42,101 nucleotides of DNA from Treponema sp. (GTDB lineage: Bacteria; Spirochaetota; Spirochaetia; Treponematales; Breznakiellaceae). The notes beneath the pieces were generated by a model. The model saw nothing but the letters and a program-made list of their open reading frames with translations, was not told the DNA's origin and ran no database searches. The DNA lies in the NCBI GenBank assembly GCA_031267685.1, contig JAIRYV010000095.1:1-42101 (forward strand). The letters run 5' to 3'. Of this stretch, positions 18,014 through 24,800 are shown piece by piece. A program made the translations under genes and the position numbers. Every line of letters starts with the position of its first letter. Within the stretch, counting starts at the first letter, position 1.

Positions 18014-18709
18014 ATGACATTGTATGATACGATATTTATCCGTAGGTCGGTACGGAAATTCAAAGACAGTCCGCTGGATGCCGCTACAATTAAAAGTATT
18101 GAAACATTCATTGGCAATACCCCGCAGCTTGCAAGACAGTCTGCGATGTTTGAAATCGTTTCAGGGGATAAGGTTCATGGCGGTACACCTGCACCCCATT
18201 GTATCCTTGCCTATTGTACTGACAGCGACAGCTCCTACGCCAATGTCGGGTATGTTTTGCAGAATGTGGACCTCTATCTGCAAAGCATTGGGCTGGGCAG
18301 TGTATGGCTCGGCATGGCAAAGCCGAATGAGCCGGAACAGAACTACTGTATCCTTCTAGCGTTTGGTAAGACGGATGTCCCCACGAGGAAAGCCGAAGGG
18401 GAATTTAAGCGATTACCGATAAGCGAAATCAGCGATCAGGACAATCTGGTTGCAAAAGCTGTGTTACTTGCGCCCTCTGCGGTGAACTCGCAGCCGTGGA
18501 AGCTGCACTTTGAAAGCGGCAAGGTCGTGATCCGGTATTTTGGACGCGGGCTGATGAAGCTGATGCTCCGTAAAAAGCTCAATAAAATTGACTTAGGCAT
18601 CGCTGCACGGCATATTGAGACTGCTTTACTCCATGATGGCAAAGCGATCTTGTCCATCACGCCAAAAACGAGCGGAAAGACGTTTGAGATCGAGATAACC
18701 TATGGGTAA
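18014..18709 (+). CDS. Nitroreductase-family protein
   Basis: 231 aa of the nitroreductase superfamily, the version sometimes called putative TM nitroreductase. The FMN-binding style start (DTIFIRRSVRKFKDSPL) and the C-terminal LLAPSAVNSQPWKLHF are family signatures; the protein has LYLQSIGLGSVWLGMAKP in the middle. It probably binds FMN and reduces an unknown electrophile with NAD(P)H. Ribosome binding site AGGAG at 18001-18005. The AT-rich operator upstream suggests induction by a substrate or stress. The last codons overlap the start of a broken transposase, so this gene borders a mobile-element scar and may be acquired. Confidence 0.9.
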   Translation: MTLYDTIFIRRSVRKFKDSPLDAATIKSIETFIGNTPQLARQSAMFEIVSGDKVHGGTPAPHCILAYCTDSDSSYANVGYVLQNVDLYLQSIGLGSVWLGMAKPNEPEQNYCILLAFGKTDVPTRKAEGEFKRLPISEISDQDNLVAKAVLLAPSAVNSQPWKLHFESGKVVIRYFGRGLMKLMLRKKLNKIDLGIAARHIETALLHDGKAILSITPKTSGKTFEIEITYG

Positions 18710-18891
18710 AGAACAATACCGGAGGATTCAAAACTTTTTACCCAGTCAAAAAGGGCATATAAACAGAGCAAATGAGACCTTACTGAGCGCTCTATCCTGC
18801 CGCTGTGAAAATCTACTGCTGTGAAAACGGGTATACATGGCGAGCGCTCCCTGAAATGTTTGGTCATTGGCACGGTATTTCTGTTCAATAA
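18702..18891 (+). pseudogene. IS5-type transposase N-terminal remnant
   Basis: The frame from ATG 18702 reads MGKEQYRRIQNFLPSQKGHI...LLSALSCRCEN and then LLL-stop. The next frame continues as CCENGYTWRALPEMFGHWHG before a stop at the edge of the 21-bp array. Joined, this matches the N-terminal domain of IS5-family transposases, in which ENG-x-x-WRALP-x-x-FG-x-W is typical. The frameshift coincides with a near duplication of GCTGTGAAAA (around 18801 and 18822). No DDE catalytic part was found, and everything downstream of W-H-G is missing or replaced by repeats. Confidence 0.75.
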
Positions 18892-19038
18892 GCGACTCGC
18901 GGAATTCCGTGAGCGGCTCGCGGAATTCAATGAGCGACTCGCGGAATTCCGCGAGCGGCTCGCGGAATTCAATAAGCGACTCGCGGAATTCCGCGAGCGA
19001 CTCGCGGAATTCAATGAGCCGCTCGCGGAATTCCGCGA
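18892..19038. repeat. 21-bp tandem array (7 copies) with EcoRI-type palindromes
   Basis: Seven 21-bp units start at 18892, 18913, 18934, 18955, 18976, 18997 and 19018; each begins GCGACTC, GCGGCTC or GCCGCTC and contains CGCGGAATTC. Units alternate between ...CCGYGA and ...CAATRA endings, giving a 42-bp higher-order period. The CCGCGA copies create the palindrome CTCGCGGAATTCCGCGAG. Because 21 is divisible by three, several frames stay open (LAEFRER / LAEFNER heptads), but I see this as a by-product and not a gene. It abuts the transposase remnant. Confidence 0.93.
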
Positions 19039-19207
19039 GTCGCTCAAGGTAGTGGGAATGTATAGTGCTTCAATACTTAGGCACGTTTATGACGTTTTTT
19101 TTGTGGGTGTATCTGGCACTGGTGAGTGTCTGGCACTAGCGGTGTAGGTGTCTGGCACTAGTAGTTCGCATAGTCTCTGTATCAGAACATACATGAAGAA
19201 GCAGGGG
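19039..19207. other. Intergenic stretch with three short direct repeats
   Basis: No gene seen. TCTGGCACT occurs three times within about 55 bp (from roughly 19110 to 19162), each preceded by a GT-rich run. The remaining sequence has no recognisable transposase or RNA gene. Confidence 0.5.
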
Positions 19208-19236
19208 TTGTGTACGCGTTTTCAATATGCTATACT
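19208..19236 (+). promoter_or_regulatory. Promoter of the aldo/keto reductase gene
   Basis: TTGTGT (19208-19213), 17-nt spacer, TATACT (19231-19236). The ribosome binding site GGAGG and the ATG at 19273 follow, giving a leader of about 30 nt with a small hairpin TGTCC/GGACA. Confidence 0.6.
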
Positions 19237-19272
19237 GTTGTTGTCCAAGAAGGACACAAATCGGAGGTAACT

Positions 19273-20424
19273 ATGCAATATGTTGAATTTGGTAAAACCG
19301 GACCTATGGTTTCTCGTTTAGGCTTTGGCTGTATGCGGCTGCCCAGCTATCAGAAAGACGGTAAGACGATCTTTGATGAAGACAAGAGCATTGCCATGAT
19401 GCAGCGAGCCTATGCTGCAGGCGTAAACTACTATGACACGGCTCCATACTACTGCGATCAGCAGAGCGAGGTCATACTGGGCAAGGCGGTGAAGGGTGTC
19501 AGGGGTAACGTATACATCTCGACTAAGAACCCTATCCAGAATAAGTCTGGCGATGATTATGAAAAACGGCTGGAGAGTTCGCTGAAACGGCTTGATACCG
19601 ACTACATCGACTTCTACCACTTCTGGGGCATCAGCTATGACGCCTTTATTAACAGCGTTTGTGCGCCTGACGGCCCGCTCGACCGTGCGCGTAAGCTCAA
19701 AGAGCAGGGGGTGATTAAACATATCTCCTTCTCTTTCCATGACCGTGAGGCAGGGAGCGCTGAGGGCGAGAAGCTGATCGAGATTCTTAAGCGCGGCGAA
19801 GGTGTGCTTGAGTCTGTGCTTTGCCAGTACAATTTTCTGGACCAGAACAAGGGGCCGGGACTTGAGTATGCGCATACGCATGGACTGGGAACGGTGGTTA
19901 TGGGGCCAGTGGGCGGGGGCAGACTTGGCGCGCCATCAGAGGCTATACAGAAACTTTTGCCAGTCAAGCCGCAAAGTTCAGTGGAAGTTGCGCTTCGCTT
20001 CGTGTTCAGTAACCCCAACATTAACATTGCCCTGTCTGGCATGAGCAGTATGGAACAGGTGGAGGAAAACATTGCCATTGCCAGTAACACTAGTCCGCTC
20101 AGCGAAGAGGAGTTGGGACACCTTTCTGCGATGATAGGTGAAAACGAGCGGCTTATGGGTCTCTACTGTACGGGCTGTAGGTATTGCCTGCCCTGTCCAA
20201 AGAACGTGAATATCCCGGAGATTTTCACCCTGATGAACTATCACCGTGTATACAAACTCACGGACTATGCCAAGCAGAACTATGCGCAGATTGGTAGGGT
20301 TGAGTGGCGTAAGTATGAGAATGCCGCTGCCTGTATTGAGTGTGGTGCGTGTGAAAAGAAGTGTCCACAAAGCCTTCCCATCAGGCAACAGCTTAAAGAA
20401 ACCCATCAAACGCTGGCATCATAG
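19273..20424 (+). CDS. Aldo/keto reductase with C-terminal ferredoxin-like Fe-S domain
   Basis: 383 aa. ATG 19273 is chosen over the upstream frame because GGAGG lies 7 nt before it and the family start (MQYVEFGKTGPMVSRLGFG) fits. The AKR (alpha/beta)8 barrel shows the tetrad D55, Y60, K85 and H116. Two Cys clusters follow: C299xxC302xxC305xxC308 and C354xxC357xxC360xxxC364, the latter a [4Fe-4S] pattern (CIECGACEKKCP). This architecture is common in anaerobes and suggests NAD(P)H-linked reduction with an Fe-S electron route; substrate unknown. The MFS transporter starts 92 bp downstream and may be coexpressed. Confidence 0.93.
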   Translation: MQYVEFGKTGPMVSRLGFGCMRLPSYQKDGKTIFDEDKSIAMMQRAYAAGVNYYDTAPYYCDQQSEVILGKAVKGVRGNVYISTKNPIQNKSGDDYEKRLESSLKRLDTDYIDFYHFWGISYDAFINSVCAPDGPLDRARKLKEQGVIKHISFSFHDREAGSAEGEKLIEILKRGEGVLESVLCQYNFLDQNKGPGLEYAHTHGLGTVVMGPVGGGRLGAPSEAIQKLLPVKPQSSVEVALRFVFSNPNINIALSGMSSMEQVEENIAIASNTSPLSEEELGHLSAMIGENERLMGLYCTGCRYCLPCPKNVNIPEIFTLMNYHRVYKLTDYAKQNYAQIGRVEWRKYENAAACIECGACEKKCPQSLPIRQQLKETHQTLAS

Positions 20425-20453
20425 CAGCGCTTAGTGTTGCTTTGCTTACTGAA

Positions 20454-20489
20454 CCTGAGCTTGTCGAAAGCTTACTTGACAGGCTCAGG
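20454..20489 (+). terminator. Imperfect hairpin between AKR and MFS genes
   Basis: CCTGAGC (20454-20460) pairs with GCTCAGG (20483-20489); the stem extends inward with TGTC/GACA around a mismatch. No T-run. The left arm, CTGAGCTTGTCGAA, resembles a dispersed GAGCTTGTCGAA motif seen in many bacterial intergenic regions. It may be a REP-like element or a weak terminator. Confidence 0.35.
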
Positions 20490-20516
20490 TGTTAGTAGGC
20501 TAAGCTAGGTACTAGA

Positions 20517-21770
20517 ATGAAAAACCCACTGGTTAAAACATGGTTTGAATTGCGCGGGAACCCTCGCGCCTGTGTATGGACAGAGCCGCTCTGGGGTCTA
20601 TCGATGAATCTCTGCCTGCCTTATGCCTCGGTCTACATGATTGCGGTTGGACTGAAGGACGTCGAGCTTGGTATCATTGCCACCGTGTATATGCTTTCCC
20701 AAGTGGTCTTCGCCTTTCTGAGCGGGCCTATCACTGACAAGCTTGGACGTCGGAAAACCACTGCAATCTTTGATTTTCTGGGTTGGTGCATTCCCTGTCT
20801 CATCTGGACACGGGCAGAGGGCTTCTGGTTCTTCTTTGTGGCAGCCTTGTTCAACGGCGTAATGAAAGTGCCTACAAATTCATGGGACTGTCTGCTGGTG
20901 GAAGACGCTGAGAAGAGCATGATTACGCGCATCTACTCGCTGATCATCGTCTGTGGGCAGTTATCAGCGTTTTTCGCGCCAATCTCTTCTATCTTAGTGT
21001 CACGTTTGACCCTAGTTCCAGCGATTCGTATTCTCTACATCAACGCCTTTATCGTGATGAGTACTAAGATCATCGTGCTGTATTGTTGTTCACGGGAAAC
21101 GCGAACCGGCCTTATCCGTATTGAGGAAACCAGAGGCAAGAGCATACTGTCGCTCCTTGGTGGTTATGGCGGTGTGTTGAAGATCATGGTGGCGTCTCCC
21201 GGCACGATTTTCTCGCTGCTTATCACGGCTTTGGTCAGCGCGGTGGGTATGATTAACACAACGTTTTGGCAGGTGATTGTCAGCAAAAAGCTGTTGGTGT
21301 CGGACACTCTGTTACCCTTGTTCCCTATGTTCCGCTCAGTGATTGCGCTGGTTTTTTTCTTCACGGTGATTCCTCGTTTGACCACGCGGGCAACCTTGAA
21401 GATGCCGCTCCTCATGGGCTTTGTCGCTTATGTGATTGGCCAGTCAATTCTGATCCTCACCCCGCCGGAACCGCTTGTGCTGATGTACCCACTGCTGTGT
21501 GTGTCGCTCATCTTTGACGGCTTTGGCGCGGGCATACTCGCTATGTTGGCTGAGTCTCTGGTTGCGCTCCATGTGAATGCCGCTGAGCGCGCCCGGGTCA
21601 TGGCGATACAACACATGATCATCATGGGTTTGAGTGCGCCCTTTGGCTGGATCGGCGGGCTGCTCTCGGGCATGTCCCGGAATCTGCCCTTTGTCCTAAA
21701 TATCGCCCTGCTCTGCACTGGCATTTTTTCTTCGCTGCTGTATTACAAAGATCGCGGCGATCTTGCTTAA
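20517..21770 (+). CDS. Major facilitator superfamily transporter
   Basis: 417-aa polytopic inner-membrane protein with a dozen or so hydrophobic segments across its length. The loop 2-3 motif DKLGRRKTT is the MFS motif A (G-x-x-x-D-x-x-G-R-R). No substrate motif is evident; the closest style is the general drug/metabolite efflux-like MFS. It follows the Fe-S aldo/keto reductase by 92 bp, with a hairpin between, so they may or may not share a transcript. The ATG at 20517 has no strong ribosome binding site (GGTACTAGA upstream). Confidence 0.88.
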   Translation: MKNPLVKTWFELRGNPRACVWTEPLWGLSMNLCLPYASVYMIAVGLKDVELGIIATVYMLSQVVFAFLSGPITDKLGRRKTTAIFDFLGWCIPCLIWTRAEGFWFFFVAALFNGVMKVPTNSWDCLLVEDAEKSMITRIYSLIIVCGQLSAFFAPISSILVSRLTLVPAIRILYINAFIVMSTKIIVLYCCSRETRTGLIRIEETRGKSILSLLGGYGGVLKIMVASPGTIFSLLITALVSAVGMINTTFWQVIVSKKLLVSDTLLPLFPMFRSVIALVFFFTVIPRLTTRATLKMPLLMGFVAYVIGQSILILTPPEPLVLMYPLLCVSLIFDGFGAGILAMLAESLVALHVNAAERARVMAIQHMIIMGLSAPFGWIGGLLSGMSRNLPFVLNIALLCTGIFSSLLYYKDRGDLA

Positions 21771-21891
21771 GCCCAGACACATTCAGTTTTTTGCCGGCGC
21801 TGTCGATAGATTAGGAGAGCTTGCTTAGGCAAACCCATTGTCAGCGCGAGGCTTGTTTAGTGTATTCCTAAAAAAATTTGTAGAATTGTGC

Positions 21892-21920
21892 TTGACAAGG
21901 TTTGAAGAGCATTGTATTGT
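21892..21920 (+). promoter_or_regulatory. Porin-leader promoter
   Basis: Consensus TTGACA (21892-21897), 17-nt spacer, TATTGT (21915-21920). It would produce a leader of about 355 nt before the porin-like ATG at 22285. Confidence 0.75.
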
Positions 21921-21935
21921 GTTTATACAAGGAGC

Positions 21936-22007
21936 ATGGAGAAAGTTTTTATGAAAGCGCTATTTTCTTATAGTTTAGATTATTCCTACCCCCCCCCCCC
22001 CCTGTAG
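21936..22007 (+). CDS. Possible leader peptide spanning a C14 tract
   Basis: ATG 21936 (ribosome binding site AAGGAG at 21929-21934 is too close; a second in-frame ATG at 21951 is spaced better) reads about 23 codons, MEKVFMKALFSYSLDYSY plus Pro codons, and stops TAG at 22005. The Pro run is the C14 homopolymer 21989-22002. Loss of one C would open the frame for about 50 more codons to a TGA near 22170; gain of one C would stop soon after (VEL-stop). Whether it is translated is unknown. It ends 39 nt before a terminator-like hairpin, the geometry of an attenuator. Confidence 0.35.
   Translation: MEKVFMKALFSYSLDYSYPPPPL
21989..22002 (+). repeat. C14 homopolymer tract
   Basis: Fourteen consecutive C residues in the porin leader, 70 nt after the promoter. 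Homopolymers this long are prone to slipped-strand length change; in Treponema pallidum poly-G/C tracts near outer-membrane genes are known to vary in length. An alternating TA run (22031-22042) and a G7/C6 pair lie just downstream. The length given here could also be affected by assembly. Confidence 0.9.
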
Positions 22008-22045
22008 AGTTATAAATTTCATCTTTCTTCTATATATATATACCA

Positions 22046-22082
22046 AGCGTGAAGGGGGGGTCCCCCCTACTCACGCTTTTTG
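22046..22082 (+). terminator. Strong intrinsic-terminator-like hairpin in the porin leader
   Basis: AGCGTGA (22046-22052) pairs with TCACGCT (22071-22077), and inside it G7 (22054-22060) pairs with C6 (22062-22067). TTTTTGTGTTT follows. This is a classic intrinsic terminator shape placed 200 nt before the porin start, so it either ends the leader RNA (attenuation) or ends a separate small transcript. Confidence 0.7.
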
Positions 22083-22168
22083 TGTTTATCACTTTTTCTC
22101 TGGCAGAGCAGGCAAGCAGCACGTACACTTGGTACGGATTATACCTGCGAAGGAGGCTAGTTTTTGAG

Positions 22169-22218
22169 AATTTGAGAACCTCTGTCTTCGGCAGGACAAA
22201 GGGGGTTCTCATTTTTAT
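22169..22218 (+). terminator. Second hairpin with T-run in the porin leader
   Basis: GAGAACC and GGTTCTC arms (around 22174-22180 and 22204-22210) enclose a smaller stem-forming segment, and ATTTTTAT follows. A second terminator-like or regulatory hairpin upstream of the porin gene. Confidence 0.5.
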
Positions 22219-22225
22219 ATCGCAA

Positions 22226-22257
22226 GGAAGGTTTAAACAGCCGTTGACTGTTTCTTC
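22226..22257 (+). promoter_or_regulatory. Bulged hairpin just before the porin ribosome binding site
   Basis: AGGAAG pairs with CTTCCT and, past a 4-nt bulge, AAACAG pairs with CTGTTT, around the loop CCGTTGA. It ends about 14 nt before the ribosome binding site AGGAGG (22271-22276). It could stabilise the mRNA 5' end or affect ribosome access. Confidence 0.55.
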
Positions 22258-22284
22258 CTGCGAGTGTATTAGGAGGGATTTTGT

Positions 22285-23667
22285 ATGAAAAAGTTAATTG
22301 CTGTTTCAAGTTTGCTTGCCCTTGTCTTGGCAGGCAGCGGCCTCTTCGCCCTTGATATTCCGGTGGGTGATGGGCCCGGCAAGTTCGTTCTGGACATGCA
22401 GGCTGAGTACGAGTTCGATTTCATTACCGACACCAGTAAATCAAGCGATAACGACAAAAACTGGATCGAAGAACTTGATGCGGATAAGCAGGGGAAGATT
22501 TCAGTTGCTGCCAGCTATGATGGTGACAACTATGCCTTCGGAGTCGGCGGTGGATTCCGGCAGAAACGTGCAACCGATGAGGTCAGTAATGATGGCGCTG
22601 GCGGTGACAAAGAATGGTATCTTGACGATGCCTGGGGTAAATACTACTTGCTGGACAAGCAGCTCTGGCTCCGTGGCGGAAGTATGGACGGACTTTGGCG
22701 CATTGATACTGATCCACTGAACAAGAATTATGGCGGCGACAATGGCCCTGGCCTCCAGATCAACTTTGCACCCAGCGCCCTGAAGGGTCTCAATGTCGGC
22801 GTGGCTCTGCCTGTGCCTAAAGCCGGAACAAGAAAGGTTCATGCTGGATCTCCTGGAACTGATGAAAAAGTTACGTGGACGGATGATGGTAATGGCAGAG
22901 TTGACAATGGTGAGCTTACCTTTGTAGACGCTGTCCCCTCTATACCTCCGGTCCCGGGCAACTGGGGTCCTACCTATCCATTGGTGAACGCGGCCTTTGG
23001 TCTCAGGCTGAATGGCACAATCCCTAACCTTGATATTGGTACAGAATTGGATCTGCTCGGTAATGAGGATACTAACGGGAAGGTTGGGACTTCTGATGAA
23101 GGGGAAGGCAAGTTCAAGGGGATGAATTTCCACTTTACCGCCGTATACACATTTGCACCGGTTACGGTCAAGGCAGCGCTGCTTGTTGAGGGCATTGCCG
23201 ACGGTAGAGATTATGTTGCTCCTGCTTCTAAGCCTGAGACCACGACATCATTCGGCGCACGGGTCATCTTCGACATTCCCAATGCTGAAGGTTCCAGTCT
23301 TGATCTGGGCGATCCATGGGTGCAGTTCCAGATGCTGCCCAATGCGAATACCACGGACAAAGGTACTGCGGTGAAAACAGAATCGTTCAAAGACATGCTC
23401 ATCGACTTTGAGTGGGAGCCGAGCTATAGCCTTGTTCCCGACCAGATCAAAGCGCTCTTGTGGCTTGGCGTCAATTATAGGTCATGGGCATACAAGACTG
23501 ATGATCAGGAAAAATACCCGCTAACAGTTGCGGTGCGGCCTGCTGTTGAGTTCAAGTTTGCTCCCAACGCCACGCTGAAGTTTCAGGACAAGATATCTTT
23601 CGTCCGGCAAGCAACAGAAAAGGGCTTGAAGAACGAGCTTGGATTCCGTTTTGCGTGGAAGTTCTAA
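22285..23667 (+). CDS. Outer-membrane porin-like beta-barrel protein
   Basis: 460 aa with a clear signal peptide (MKKLIAVSSLLALVLAGS, cleavage probably after LFA, near residue 23). The mature protein is Asp/Gly-rich with alternating hydrophobic residues typical of beta strands (for example KISVAASYDGDNYAFGVGGG and LDIGTELDLLGN). It ends LGFRFAWKF, a C-terminal Phe as in outer-membrane barrels. I infer a spirochaetal outer-membrane porin or major surface barrel; no precise family is claimed. Ribosome binding site AGGAGG, 8 nt spacing. It has the best promoter in the window and an elaborate 5' leader with C14, suggesting high but switchable expression. Confidence 0.75.
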   Translation: MKKLIAVSSLLALVLAGSGLFALDIPVGDGPGKFVLDMQAEYEFDFITDTSKSSDNDKNWIEELDADKQGKISVAASYDGDNYAFGVGGGFRQKRATDEVSNDGAGGDKEWYLDDAWGKYYLLDKQLWLRGGSMDGLWRIDTDPLNKNYGGDNGPGLQINFAPSALKGLNVGVALPVPKAGTRKVHAGSPGTDEKVTWTDDGNGRVDNGELTFVDAVPSIPPVPGNWGPTYPLVNAAFGLRLNGTIPNLDIGTELDLLGNEDTNGKVGTSDEGEGKFKGMNFHFTAVYTFAPVTVKAALLVEGIADGRDYVAPASKPETTTSFGARVIFDIPNAEGSSLDLGDPWVQFQMLPNANTTDKGTAVKTESFKDMLIDFEWEPSYSLVPDQIKALLWLGVNYRSWAYKTDDQEKYPLTVAVRPAVEFKFAPNATLKFQDKISFVRQATEKGLKNELGFRFAWKF

Positions 23668-23672
23668 AGAGA

Positions 23673-23711
23673 GGAACCATACCGAATGGCGTGAGCCGTT
23701 GGCATGGTTCC
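23673..23711 (+). terminator. Hairpin after the porin-like gene
   Basis: GGAACCAT (23673-23680) / ATGGTTCC (23704-23711), with AATGGC/GCCGTT pairing inside around GTGA. The stem is long and nearly perfect, 6 nt after the porin stop. No T-run, but a second stem, CGTGGCGGG (23717-23725) / CCCGTCACG (23744-23752, one G-T pair), follows with TTGTTCT. Together they likely end or protect the porin mRNA. Confidence 0.6.
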
Positions 23712-23752
23712 CCGGGCGTGGCGGGCTGACCTTGGAAGAGAAACCCGTCACG

Positions 23753-23983
23753 TTGTTCTAGTAGACATAGTTTCAGGCTGCAGCTTGGGCTTATGTGGTG
23801 GAGTCCTTCTTGAAACCCTCAGAAGGAAGCCGCCTGTGCCGATAAGTCCAAACCCACTGCGGTCTGAAACTTTTTTTATTGTGATCTATCTTGAGCGGCG
23901 TGTCAATCGTTCCCTGCCCGCGCAAGCTCCACCCGCCTTGTCTGGAACGCCTTTTTGTAATAGAATGATGATAGGAGGAAATA
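23753..23983. other. Intergenic stretch between porin and coiled-coil gene
   Basis: No supported gene. A 15-nt segment at 23769-23783 is complementary (13 of 15) to 23857-23871, followed by T7 (23871-23877), forming a wide-loop terminator-like structure. A ribosome binding site TAGGAGG (around 23971-23977) serves the gene at 23984. Confidence 0.5.
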
Positions 23984-24625
23984 ATGGAAACCACATCGTT
24001 TGAAGACATCAAACAGATACTGCGTGAAGTTGCCGAGATGCAGAAAGAGACCCGCCTCAACTTTAAGGAGCTTTTTGAGGCGCAGAAAGAGACTGACCGT
24101 ATGTTTAAGGAGCTTTTTGAGGCGCAGAAAGAGACCGACCGTATGTTTAAGGAGACCCGTCTCAACTTTAAGGAGCTTGAGCAGAATATTGATAAATTGT
24201 GTAAGCAAGTCGGCAACGTAGACACGAACATTGGCTACGCGGCTGAGACGTATTTCCAGACAGCGCTTGACAAGTCTCTGACATTTGGGAATATACACTT
24301 CGATCAGGTTTTTCCGAACCTAAAAACATCACACAAAGGGGTATCTTGCGAGTTCGACATTGTTATGGTGAACCATGAAGCGGTCGCTATTATTGAGGTG
24401 AAGCACCGTATTCACCCATCGTTCCCTGAAGAGATGGCGACAAGGAAAGTGGCGCAATTCCGTGCGTTCTTTCCCCTATACAAGAACCATGCGCTGTACT
24501 TGGGGGTTGCCGGACTGTCGATGGACGGAATAGTCGTGGAAAATGCGCGGAACTTCGGAGTCGGCATTCTGAAACAGGACGGCGACACGATAGAGTCTTT
24601 CGACGTGCCGCTAAAGGCGTATTAA
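23984..24625 (+). CDS. Coiled-coil protein with PD-(D/E)XK nuclease-like domain
   Basis: 213 aa in two parts. Residues ~1-80 are a charged coiled coil built from repeats of KELFEAQKETDRMF and KETRLNF. Residues ~85-213 are a globular domain with EFDIVMVNHEAVAIIEVKHR, i.e. D-x(n)-E-x-K as in PD-(D/E)XK nucleases, preceded by a conserved-looking GYAAETYFQTAL. Similar coiled coil plus PDDEXK proteins occur in multiple copies in some cyanobacteria and spirochaetes; their role is unknown, and whether they cut DNA is unproven. AGGAGG ribosome binding site. The coil contains two exact-length 42-bp DNA repeats, so length variation in frame is possible. Confidence 0.8.
   Translation: METTSFEDIKQILREVAEMQKETRLNFKELFEAQKETDRMFKELFEAQKETDRMFKETRLNFKELEQNIDKLCKQVGNVDTNIGYAAETYFQTALDKSLTFGNIHFDQVFPNLKTSHKGVSCEFDIVMVNHEAVAIIEVKHRIHPSFPEEMATRKVAQFRAFFPLYKNHALYLGVAGLSMDGIVVENARNFGVGILKQDGDTIESFDVPLKAY
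24065..24148 (+). repeat. In-frame 42-bp tandem repeat
   Basis: Two adjacent 42-bp copies (24065-24106, 24107-24148) differing at one base (ACT/ACC), encoding KELFEAQKETDRMF twice within the coiled coil of the 23984 gene. Being 14 codons (two heptads), gain or loss keeps frame and coil register. Confidence 0.95.
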
Positions 24626-24746
24626 GTAAAATACGGCTCTTCGATCATTGTTGCCAGTCGGCTGCTTGTCTGGGGCAGGCCGATGTAACGTGCTTATTCT
24701 CCCCAGATATGTACGCCTGTCATGCAGTATCATCAGTCTGCCTGCC

Positions 24747-24775
24747 TTGATAGAATGGCTTGTGTTACCTAATAT
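24747..24775 (+). promoter_or_regulatory. EF-G gene promoter
   Basis: TTGATA (24747-24752), 17-nt spacer, TAATAT (24770-24775). The ribosome binding site AAGGAG (24788-24793) and ATG 24801 follow, giving a short leader of about 20 nt. This also argues against the upstream-extended reading frame from 24648. Confidence 0.65.
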
Positions 24776-24800
24776 ATACCTGTGGATAAGGAGCAGGACT

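Noticed and set aside
18821-19147. Plus-strand frame encoding LAEFRER/LAEFNER heptad repeats
   Set aside because: The frame is open because the 21-bp repeat unit is a multiple of three; other frames are equally open, and the start lies in the transposase remnant in the wrong frame.
22049-22288. 79-aa frame in the porin leader with a hydrophobic start
   Set aside because: It begins with GTG inside a terminator-like hairpin, has no ribosome binding site and runs through two more hairpins into the porin start.
23704-24003. 99-aa frame between porin and coiled-coil genes
   Set aside because: Starts within the porin hairpin, no ribosome binding site, composition unlike a protein, overlaps the next gene start.
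24648-24800. N-terminal extension of EF-G
   Set aside because: A promoter and ribosome binding site lie within this stretch, and EF-G proteins start near [18 protein letters not shown].
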